From positions 2,358,154 to 2,379,988 of the forward strand of contig CM074810.1 in assembly GCA_037447605.1 (NCBI GenBank): 21,835 nucleotides of DNA. Reading direction: 5' to 3'. The notes under the pieces are model-generated. The model ran no database searches. It saw only the letters and a list, made by a program, of their open reading frames with translations, and had not been told where the DNA came from. Origin of the DNA: Zygnema circumcarinatum. Taxonomy: Eukaryota; Streptophyta; Zygnematophyceae; Zygnematales; Zygnemataceae. Of the stretch, positions 1 to 7,892 are shown one piece after another; the stretch's first letter is position 1, and each line of letters opens with the position of its first letter. Position numbers and translations under genes: made by a program.

Positions 1-231
1 GAAGGGGGAAGGGAAAGAGGGAGGGGGCGGGCGGCCGGGCGGCCGGGTGGGAGGGAGTGAGGGAGGGGGAAGGGAGGGGGAGGGAGGGAGATGGTGCTCA
101 ATGCTTTGGAATTGACAGTTGAGACGCCTCTGGGGCAATTGCCTATCTTAATCTCTTAACTTAGAAACCTGAATATCGAACTCAGTATAGTCCTAATTCT
201 TGTATTCTTCTCCCTCCCTCCTCCTCTGCAG
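1..231 (+). other. Intron of the upstream gene, 5' part outside the window
   Basis: No coding segment is visible. Bases 1-93 are a G-rich homopurine block of GGGA type. The rest is T-rich and ends in a pyrimidine tract and a CTCTGCAG acceptor at 231, which opens the first visible exon of the gene ending at 1884. Confidence 0.7.
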
Positions 232-1884
232 AGTGAGCCCATAATTGCAGTGATGCCGTTCTTGGAGTGGTGGGAGGCTCAGCTGAAAGATGTATCGGAG
301 CCACATATTGCAATTCTGCCCCTCCGCTCAGACCTCCGAAAAATTTGGAACAATAGTGCGGCATGGGAATTTGTTCGGAGCATGGATGGGAAGAAGTTTG
401 GATTTCACAACATTATTTTCAGTTGGATCGATACTCCAGATCAGAATTTTCCGCCTCCGGTTAACTCACAACTGGTATTGGGACAAAACTGAACTTGAAT
501 TGGGATCTCTATGGAGGCCATGAGCCCTTTGTATATTCAAACTACTTTTTTTCTTCTGTCTTGTGTTTGCATTGTGAATGGGAGAGGGATTGAATGTGTG
601 TAGAACTCCTGAACATGTCCTATGATAACAGAGGGATGTTCAGTCGAGTGGAAAAGTGCGAGAGAGAGAGGGAGAGGGGGAGGGGAGAGAGGGAGAGAGA
701 TAGAGAGGGAGAGAGAGGGAAAGAGCGGGAGAAAAGAGAGAAAGTGAGAGAGGGAGAAAGGGAGAGAGAGAGAGAGAGATGTAGAGACATGCAGAGAGGA
801 AGAGAGCGGGAGAGATGGAGAGTGGGAGAGTGGGAGAGAGAGGGAGAGAGGCAGACTTGCTTATCCAGAACTTGGTGGCCTTTGGAGACAGGTGGCAGCC
901 TTAGCCTCTATGTGGATAAGACTGCAGCCGGAGTATGCGGGGAATCTCTGGGAGGAGGCTCTCAATAAGCGGCTCGGAACTCAGGTAAGGGAAGGGTTCA
1001 GGGCGCAGGGTTTAGGGTTTAGGGTTGCAGGTTTCAGCGGTCTTGCAGTATTTTTTGGCTCTCAATATTTAGTGTTTTCTTCAAACTTTTAGGGTTTCCA
1101 CTCGCTTTGACCTTTGCCTTACTTGTTTTTTTTTTCCTTGCTCCCGAGTTTTGTCTTTATATTAACATAAAAGTCTACTGATTTTTTTTTTTTTTTGGTG
1201 TTTGTTACAGGATCTTGAATTTCCTGGAATTTTGGAGGAGTGTGGGCGCCGCGAAATGACCTTTGGCGAGCTGTTGGCGATCCCTGAGGATGACACGTGG
1301 CGGTACAGTGACGGTATCTCCACCTCCTGCGTGGCCTTTGCCGTCACGACGTGGAAGAAGGCGGGGATTCTCGGACCCTACTCGGACGATATTCAAGCTA
1401 CAGAATTCACGGTACTGCTGCTGCTCTCTCTCTCTCTCTCAGTCCTCCCCTTCTACTACCCTCTCTCTGTCTCTCTCTCCCCCTCCCCCTTCCCCTCCCA
1501 CCTCCCCTTACTTCCCGCTTCCCCTCCCCACCCCTCCCCCTTCCTCCCTGCCTTCCCTTCCCCCCCCCCCTCCCCCATTTCCCCCTCTCCCATCCCACCC
1601 CTCCCTCCCTCCACTCACCCTCATGCCCCTCCCTCCCACATCCTCTCCCTCTCCCTGCCTGCCTGCAGATCAGAGACGCGTACAACCTAAAAGTCTTCGA
1701 AGACGACCCTGAGAAGCTTCCTTCTTGGTGTAACCCCCATGAAAATGAAAAGCTGCCCTACTGCCAAGTGTTGGGAAAATGGCGCTTTGACCTCCCGGGC
1801 TACAACAGCCAGGAGCCCTACCCCCATATGAATGAGCACTGCCCAAGTCTGCCCCCTGACTACTATCGCCCTCCCAACTGTTAG
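232..1884 (+). CDS. Conserved protein of unknown function, 3' part (5' exons missing)
   Basis: Four exons: 232-474, 892-984, 1211-1411 and 1669-1884, all joined in phase 0, giving the last 250 residues and a TAG stop. Each intron starts GT and ends CAG. The 5' end lies outside the window because 232 follows an acceptor. I recognise it as a conserved plant family without an assigned function (from memory, not searched). Family-like segments are FGFHNIIFSWIDTPDQNFPP, MWIRLQPEYAGNLWEEALN, YSDGISTSCVAF, ATEFTIRDAY and a Cys/Pro-rich end, PHMNEHCPSLPP. A His (fragment residue 59, in FGFHN) precedes a Cys (residue 152, in STSCVAF). This order resembles the permuted NlpC/P60-LRAT type of Cys-His fold, but that is inference only. 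Intron 1 carries a GA block, intron 3 a TC/CCT block, and intron 2 a (TTTAGGG)2 motif. Confidence 0.85.
658..853 (+). repeat. GA-rich homopurine block in an intron
   Basis: Imperfect (GA)n/(GGGA)n low-complexity sequence filling most of the 475-891 intron. Apparent open frames across it are Arg/Glu repeats of no coding value. Confidence 0.9.
1011..1026 (+). repeat. Telomere-like motif (TTTAGGG)2
   Basis: Two abutting plant-type telomere units followed by a partial one, inside the 985-1210 intron. Similar short motifs recur at about 7880, 16180, 17475, 18510 and 19465. Confidence 0.8.
1424..1666 (+). repeat. CT/CCCT homopyrimidine block in an intron
   Basis: Almost pure pyrimidine sequence filling the last intron of the first gene and running straight into its GCCTGCAG acceptor, so it doubles as an extended polypyrimidine tract. 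Confidence 0.9.
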
Positions 1885-2490
1885 AATATGGGGACCAAAA
1901 ATGTAAAAATAGTTTGTACAGAAACTTATTCTTTGTATAAAGGAAAGATTGGAGGGGGGAAGGGAGTGGGAATGGAGAGACGAGTGATGGTCGCAGAGAT
2001 CATCTGTAGTTTACAAGGGGAGATAGCTTCAAGTACATTGACGCGAACATGTTTCTTGTGGAAAATGTCTCTCAGATGCTGAAGGAACTTGGATGAAACA
2101 AAGAATGGTGAAGAAGTGAATAAAATTTACTTTTAATATTCCTTGCTTGATTGCTTCTTTGAATCCATTGTCAGTCAAAACAGAAGGCAACGGGACAGCA
2201 AAAGTTCTTTGCATGCACTTTTGAAAATCATTCAAATTTTGAGCAGCCATTATGATAAAGAGAGCATACAAACCTGTTACTCTAAAACTCTGCAAGTCCC
2301 TCGAACAACAAATATTCCCTGCACAGTCTGCGTCTGCAATTCATGCATGAGAAAATTTGGAAATAATCAGCGGAATTCATGTCAACGCTCCCCCTCCCCC
2401 TCCCCCTCCCCTTACCAACCCCAATTCACATGCAATTACGGTTGCTAACTTAGTTCCGTCCCTGTAAATATGTCGAGTTCGGTTGCAGCT
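1885..2490 (+). other. 3' flank of the first gene; no further gene seen
   Basis: It includes a likely 3' untranslated region. A canonical AATAAA at 2119-2124, about 235 bases after the stop, is a plausible polyadenylation signal. The rest has no convincing coding segment; a short (CCCTC)n run lies at 2390-2412. Confidence 0.5.
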
Positions 2491-2951
2491 ATGGAAAGAG
2501 CAGCTCCCGAAGCCATGTCGCGCTTAAAGAGAGAGCGAGGGGCGCTCCTCACATGGCTGCAGTCGGTGACTTCCAAAGGGCAGCAGTCAGCCTTTGGCAA
2601 AGAGGCGGGCGGCTGATTACAGTGGGCCAAGGCGGGGGGACAGCAGTTGGACATGGAGCCACTAAGCCTCTCTTTCAAATCGTACTCTATTCTGTCGCTC
2701 TGCCTTTCACATCTATTGCAGTGGAACAAAACGAAAATTGGTAAGCGAGCCTTTCAAAACTTAGCAGTTTCTGAGCTTGAGTGATAAGGGCAGCCTGCGC
2801 CGTAACGAGGGCCCACTATTTAAAGTACGCTAGTTCAACAACTGGAGAAATGTTCCATATAGGGTTGCCGGCAGTGCAGTGCTTGCAGTCGCTTCGGCTC
2901 GCACTCCTCGCTGAGCGGGAGCACGTCGCCGCTGTTCATGGACGTCATTGA
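2491..2951 (+). CDS. Candidate small spliced gene, unknown product
   Basis: Tentative model of three exons: 2491-2565, 2623-2740 and 2875-2951, giving 89 residues. The ATG exon begins MERAAPEAMSRLKRERGALL and the second includes SFKSYSILSLCLSHLLQWNK. The third encodes QCLQSLRLALLAEREHVAAV. Phases agree (0 after exon 1, 1 after exon 2), and the donor at 2741 (GTAAGC) is strong. Intron 1 is only 57 bases, and if it is not removed the ORF stops at 2616 after 41 residues. The product would be mostly helical. I do not recognise it. Such a model can arise by chance at this length, hence the low score. Confidence 0.3.
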
Positions 2952-3531
2952 CAGAATTCTGGCTGCCCCGCAACAAATCTCTGTCAGGCAAGGATGTCTT
3001 GCAGTCGCTCATTCGCTTCTTTTTCAGAATAAGGTATCGTCTCTGGCGAGCCAAAAGACAGGTCCGTCGGTAGATTTCTAAAGAGAGCTCTGCAGGCTCA
3101 GGCGACCTTCTTTCCGCTTCTTTTCTGCACCAAACAAGCATCAAAGAGCCAGTATTGAATGGGCATCAAGTTTTCAGAAAGAGTTGAATTCTTTTTAGTC
3201 AAGAGTAACAAAAAAATAACATTCACAAACTGCTGAGTTTTCGTGTATTGAGCGCACCTTGTGCCTTCCTTCACTGCTGTAACACATGCGCTTACAAGGG
3301 ACTCGTTTGTTCCAGTTCTAGATTGCTTTGTCGATCCCTGCAGGAAACATGTTTGAACTGAAGGTAACATCAGTCCAAATAGAAGAGCCTCTTCTCACTC
3401 TGTACTTGAAGACGGTAGAAAACAGAGTTGGGTTAGTCAGTTAGTCAGCTCGTTAGTCACAGGTTAGCTAGTTCACAGGTTTGAAACTGTTCTCTTGCAT
3501 GCACTCCATGCTAGACCCGCCGGTCTTAGAG
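2952..3531. other. Intergenic stretch with conflicting exon-like signals
   Basis: No model is firm here. On the - strand, two exon-like pieces (3337-3296 and 3089-2984) join in phase. On the + strand, 3344-3444 is open after a CTGCAG acceptor. The two acceptors share the same palindromic CTGCAG at 3338-3343. Three copies of GTTAGTCA lie at 3432-3459. Confidence 0.4.
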
Positions 3532-3881
3532 TCAATTTTTTATCTCGTTCATGTTGAGAAGAACATCACTGCATTCGATCTTTTTTAGCTCTTTATAAAA
3601 TGCATCTATGTGACTCAGATCTACCTTCTCTTCAAAGCTCTGTTTCTTCTCCTCTCTTTTCGTTGTCTCCGACTGTTGGTCGACATTGGAGCAGGTTCTG
3701 GAGCTGCCTCGTATTGCAGCCTGCACTTGCAATATAATCAGATATGGCATATTTCAACCTTTATTTTACCTTACAAGAGGCCTTAACTTCAGCGGCTGTT
3801 GAATTGGATGAATACCTCTATCACATCCACCTACATTTCGTGCCTTACATTGAAACCTGCGATTGAAGAGGACGCGTCCAT
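3532..3881 (-). CDS. Candidate small two-exon gene, unknown product
   Basis: On the - strand, exon 3881-3849 (ATG, 11 codons, MDASSSIAGFN) joins exon 3720-3532 in phase 0 across a 128-base intron. The intron has a good donor (GTAAGG) and an acceptor ending GTGCAG. The product would be 73 residues: Ser-rich at the start, then Lys/Glu-rich and helical (EEKVDLSHIDAFYKELKK), ending NMNEIKN. It has no transmembrane segment or recognisable domain. It could also be part of a longer gene extending either way. Amino-acid composition looks protein-like, but I do not recognise it. Confidence 0.4.
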
Positions 3882-4447
3882 ATGCCCTTCAAATGGTCTT
3901 TCAGGATTTCAAGTCTCAACTCAAGTCAAGTGTTTTCATCAAGTACAAAAACAGCGACGTTTTTATCTCTTTGAAAATCTCTACAGCAACGATAAAGTCT
4001 CAGCTCCTAATCCTTTCACTTCCTACTCTTCAATCCCCTCACATTCTCCTCCCTCACCCTCTCCCTCTCTCTCTCTCTTCCTCCCGCTCCCTCTCCTTCT
4101 CCCTCTCCCACTCCCACTCCCCTTCTCTCCACTCCCTTGAAGTCTTCAGCTTCTCACAGCAGTGCAGAGAAATTTCCAAAACTCAACTCAGTTTCTGCAC
4201 CGCTTACAAGGCCTCGCTTTCCCCAACAAACAAAAAAAAAAACAAATTTCAAATTTCTCTTCCAATACAGAAACAGCGCTTTGCATGGACTGTTTTTTGC
4301 AGACTTTTTTGCCGCCGCTCGATTATGGCTCCGGATTTTCAAAACGGCTTCATTCTCGTTCTTTGTTCAAACTACATTTTGTCCAATTCGTTTCTGAACT
4401 AAACTGCGCCTCTACGTGTATCAAAACTTCCAACAATGTCGTCCATT
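3882..4447. other. Intergenic region with a pyrimidine block
   Basis: Bases 4030-4137 are a TC/CCCT block like those in the introns. I see no supported gene; open frames through 3860-4490 are low-complexity or without family resemblance. Confidence 0.5.
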
Positions 4448-4710
4448 CACGTGACATGGATCGGCATCCGATACACGTTACGGTATAGGATACTACGATG
4501 TCCGATATATTCCTTATATTTTATATTGCGATATACTGATCAAGAATCATTTGCGATATATCATTTTTATACGATATTTAACAATATGAATATCGAGTAA
4601 GATACAATACATGGATATACCGAGGTACGATATATTAGATAATCTTAATTTCGATACGATACGATAAATGTTATCTCGATCGGTTTGACTCTCGGTTCGG
4701 TTCGATACAG
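4448..4710 (+). promoter_or_regulatory. Likely promoter region: G-box followed by a CGATA-motif cluster
   Basis: A G-box CACGTG lies at 4448-4453, 295 bases before the ATG at 4748. It is followed by about 200 AT-rich bases containing many CGATAC, CGATAT and GATATA copies on both strands. G-boxes are known plant bZIP/bHLH binding sites. The meaning of the CGATA cluster is unknown; a similar one occurs at 18300-18400. Confidence 0.45.
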
Positions 4711-4747
4711 AACAAGGAAGTAGGTGTCAGCAGGTAGCGAGGCCGCG

Positions 4748-7029
4748 ATGGCTGAAGCCATGGAGGAGCCTGCAAGGGCAATGGCGGAAAGCCCTCCCCC
4801 AAGGATGAAGAAGCGGATTAGGAAAAACGAGGTGTCAAAGGTGAGATGACTCCAAATCCCGGATTTTCCCTTTTTTTTTTCCTTTCCCCTTTGTATACTC
4901 TCTGCCCTCCCTTATCCACTTCATCCTGATTGAAGGAATGAGGAGATTATCGAGCACATAAAAGATTTAACGTGCTGCATAACGTGAATTCTTGGAATCC
5001 TGATGGCTATAATTGAAATATTTCTTTAATATTTCTTCAAGATTTTAAATAGTTATGAAGTGGGTTTTGAGCAGGAGGTCAGTAAGGATCACTCTGATCG
5101 TTCCAGGTGGAATGCGTGGCGGAATATGGAGATCGATGCGGAATTGAACTGGCGAGAATATCATTTGAAGCGAAGCGAATTTGAAGCTGAAACCTCAGCG
5201 AAGGTGGAAAAAGTAGGAACTGGAACGGAAATTAAAGCCCCCTCAAGAGATTTCCTAAAAGAAGGTTCCAGAAAGAGAAGCATATATGAGGATGTGGGTC
5301 ATGAAGGAACGGTAAGAGGAGAGAAGAATGGGAATCTAGATGAAGAGGAGGATACCAAGTTAGCGAGGCTTCTAGGTCTCGATCCTGAATTCGATGAAGG
5401 TGAAGACAAGGAAGATAGATATGATGATGGGAATGAAGATAGGGATCAGAAAATGGCGGTGGAACTCGGTGAAACAAGCATGGAAGAGCTTCAGAAAAGT
5501 AAATTCTGGCGTCTTCTTTGGGAGATTCAGCGAATAGAAATGAAGAATTTGCCGAAATATCGACATGATGACGTCGAGCTATTTCATTGGCTAGTGAGAG
5601 AACACGGACTTCCATCATCAAAGTGGGGTCGACAGCTCATAAGAAGGAATGTGAGAGAGTGGAGAAAACTAGAGAGGATAGAAATTGGTTATAATAGCGG
5701 TGTAGATGACGACGAATTGTTCGGAAATTTCCGTCGTCAAATTTCTCGCAGTAGTCAGAAAATAGAGGGGTTGACTAAAGGGAGTGAGGATTTCATAGAA
5801 GAGAAAGATAGAGTGAGAGAATATGGGTCTGCAGCAGGCTCTTGTATGATTTGTAGAGGCACAAAACATGATTCACTTCTTGGTCTTGACTATGGGTGCT
5901 GCCCTTTAGTTCTGATAAGGCAAGAGGAGGAGGCTCTGAGTAGAGCGAGAGAGGGAGTGGAGAGTGGGGAGGGAGGAGGGCTGCCGGCAGATGCGGGAGA
6001 GAGGGAGGAGGTAGGAAGAGGGAGAGAGTCAGAGATTCCTGGGTTTGTTTTTGCAGGGAAGAGTGATGGGGTGGAGTTATATTACTGCAGTGTGAAGGGC
6101 TGTCCTTGGGAACCATTTGGAAAGAAACCACCGACGATTTTGAAAGCTGTTGCATCTCATTGGGAGAAAATGCATAAAGGGAAGAAGATTGAGCCCATGA
6201 ATAAAGATGAGATTTGGGCGGAAGGACTTTCCGAACCAACATTGGTATGTATGCAAGTCCCTAATCCTTATCGAATGAACGTATTGTTAAGAAAATAACT
6301 TGCATATTAAAGAGGGTAGAAGAGGGGGTAGAGCATCCATAAAAATATTTTCCTCACTAACTTTTCATCTTTACAGTCCCATTACTTTTAAATTTTAAGC
6401 TTTGAAGGAAGAGTTTTTTCTTTTTTTTTTTCTGCTGTGCAGCGCTTACTGACAGCGATCCAAGACCTTGGGGGAGCGCACGCGAAGCTGATGGGGCTAA
6501 AAATTGGGCCCAAAAAAAAACTTTCTCCTTCAGACTTGCGAGCTGTTGGTATGCTCAACCTTCCCAAACTACTTGAAGGAGTTCCCTACCGTCCTGCACT
6601 TAGGATTCCGCCTCCCTGCCTTTCCCCCTCGCTCTCTCCCTCCCTCCCTCCCTCCCTCTCTCCCTCCCTCCCTCCCTCCCTACTTGAGGACTGTACCTGC
6701 CTTCCCTCACAGCCATCCTTCTTCCCTCCTCTCCTCCTCCCAAATTCTCTTCCTACCTTCCTCTCTCCCTCCCTCCCTAGGTCTCGTCCTCCCACTCTTT
6801 CTCCCTCCCTCCCTCCCTCCCTCCTCGTCAACCTCCTTCCTTCCATTCCTTCCCCTCCCGTCCCCTCTCTCCCTCCCCCCCCCCTAGTCTGTCCCTTTCA
6901 CTTCGTCCGGCCGTCTATTAAATCAGGATTTCTCCCATTCTTGCAGAAGCTCTCGTGGAGGAGATGGTGGAGGACTCCATCCGCCAAATGTCGGCTTCTT
7001 TTCCAGAGGATGCAGGCGGAGAGTCGTAG
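4748..7029 (+). CDS. C2H2-type zinc-finger protein, 483 residues, unknown function
   Basis: Exons 4748-4840, 5075-6244, 6443-6548 and 6947-7029 (phases 0, 0, 1) give 483 residues ending at TAG. The N-terminus is basic (RMKKRIRKN). Residues about 117-165 are acidic and probably disordered. Residues 173-231 are rich in Trp, Lys and Arg and look helical (KFWRLLWEIQRIEMKNLPKY, REHGLPSSKWGRQLIRRNV). A likely zinc knuckle is C288-x2-C291 with H296 and C306/C307. A classical-spacing finger is C369-x4-C374 ... H393-x4-H398. Between them lies a Glu/Gly/Arg-rich block encoded by homopurine DNA (5943-6034). The C-terminal exons encode short helices. It could be a nuclear nucleic-acid-binding protein (inference). 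The exon 2 acceptor at 5073-5074 has a weak pyrimidine tract and is the least certain junction. Confidence 0.8.
5943..6034 (+). repeat. Homopurine block within a coding exon
   Basis: A GA/GGGA tract, resembling the intronic ones, is translated in the zinc-finger gene as a Glu/Gly/Arg-rich linker between the two zinc-binding motifs. Confidence 0.7.
6611..6894 (+). repeat. CCCT/CT homopyrimidine block in an intron
   Basis: Tandem (CCCT)n with interruptions, filling most of the last intron (6549-6946) of the zinc-finger gene. Confidence 0.9.
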
Positions 7030-7892
7030 GCCTTGGAAGAGTATTTCCATAGCGGATTTCTGCTAAATGCAATTTTTTGCAAAGTTTAGTTTTTTGCCTC
7101 TTCAGGTTTTTGTCAACTCGGTTCTTTCATGAAAGCCATCAAGTGAAAAGTCGTCTGCAATTTGCAGTTTTTTCGGGGTTTGCAAGATCTCTAAAACTCT
7201 AGAATCAAAATGAAAAAAAAACCCTTTTTTTGTCATCTGAGTTTTCCACTGCTAATGAGTGAAAGCTAACTCCAAATTTGTCCTTCACTACTGAGGTGGA
7301 AATATCTGCACCTCTATTATTCGCTTTCGTCTATTTTGAACGTCCTCAAAATCCTAAATACCTTCATTTTGCAACGAGCTGATTGGCAGAAGGAGCTCCC
7401 TTCAAATACTCTTTGATGCAAAGTCTCGTTAGTGGTTTTGGCATCAACAACGTCAAAAAACAGCTTTTATAATAATAAATTAAGTTGCAGATGGGGTAGC
7501 TGTAAGTGGCAACCGGGCTATGCCATCTACTCCTATTCCTCTCCTTCCTCTCTTTATCGCGCTGTCTCCTACTCTTTTTTTCCTCTTTCTCACGCGATCT
7601 CTCTCTCTCACTCTCCCTCCCTCCCTCCCTCTCTCTTTCTATTACCTTTACTGTACAGTATTGCACATTAATGTTGCTTCTAAACCCCCTTTAACCCTTC
7701 CAAACCAGTAGTCCTTGAACGCCTTATCACATCCCACGTCTACAAACCACTAATAAAAGTAATCCCTCCCCTCGCTCGCTCCCTCTCTCTCGCCCTCCTT
7801 CCTTCCCTCCTTCCTTCCCTCCCTCCTTCCCTCTCTTCCTCCCTCCCTCAAACCCTACGCCTCTCTACCTTTACAACCCTCCAACCCTAACC
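7030..7892. other. Convergent intergenic region between the zinc-finger and protease-like genes
   Basis: It should hold both 3' untranslated regions. It has T-rich sequence to about 7500 and two CT/CCCT pyrimidine blocks (7529-7642 and 7762-7853). No coding segment is supported. The plant telomere-like CCCTAACCCTAAA at 7883-7895 overlaps the stop codon of the - strand gene. Confidence 0.6.

Noticed and set aside
594-968. Open frames rich in Arg/Glu across the GA block, and similar frames at 10282-10503, 13373-13609 and 20941-21178
   Set aside because: They are translations of homopurine repeats inside introns of well-supported gene models.
1263-1712. Long Ser/Pro/Leu-rich frames across pyrimidine blocks (also 6437-7066, 20250-20919 and 21222-20518)
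   Set aside because: Low-complexity frames through intronic CCCT repeats; only the flanking exon parts are coding, in the frames given.
2445-2729. - strand Cys/Pro-rich ORF
   Set aside because: It is antisense to the better + strand candidate at 2491-2740 and has no recognisable feature.
4137-4402. Several overlapping ORFs on both strands after the pyrimidine block
   Set aside because: Overlapping frames of similar length on both strands with no conserved-looking motif.
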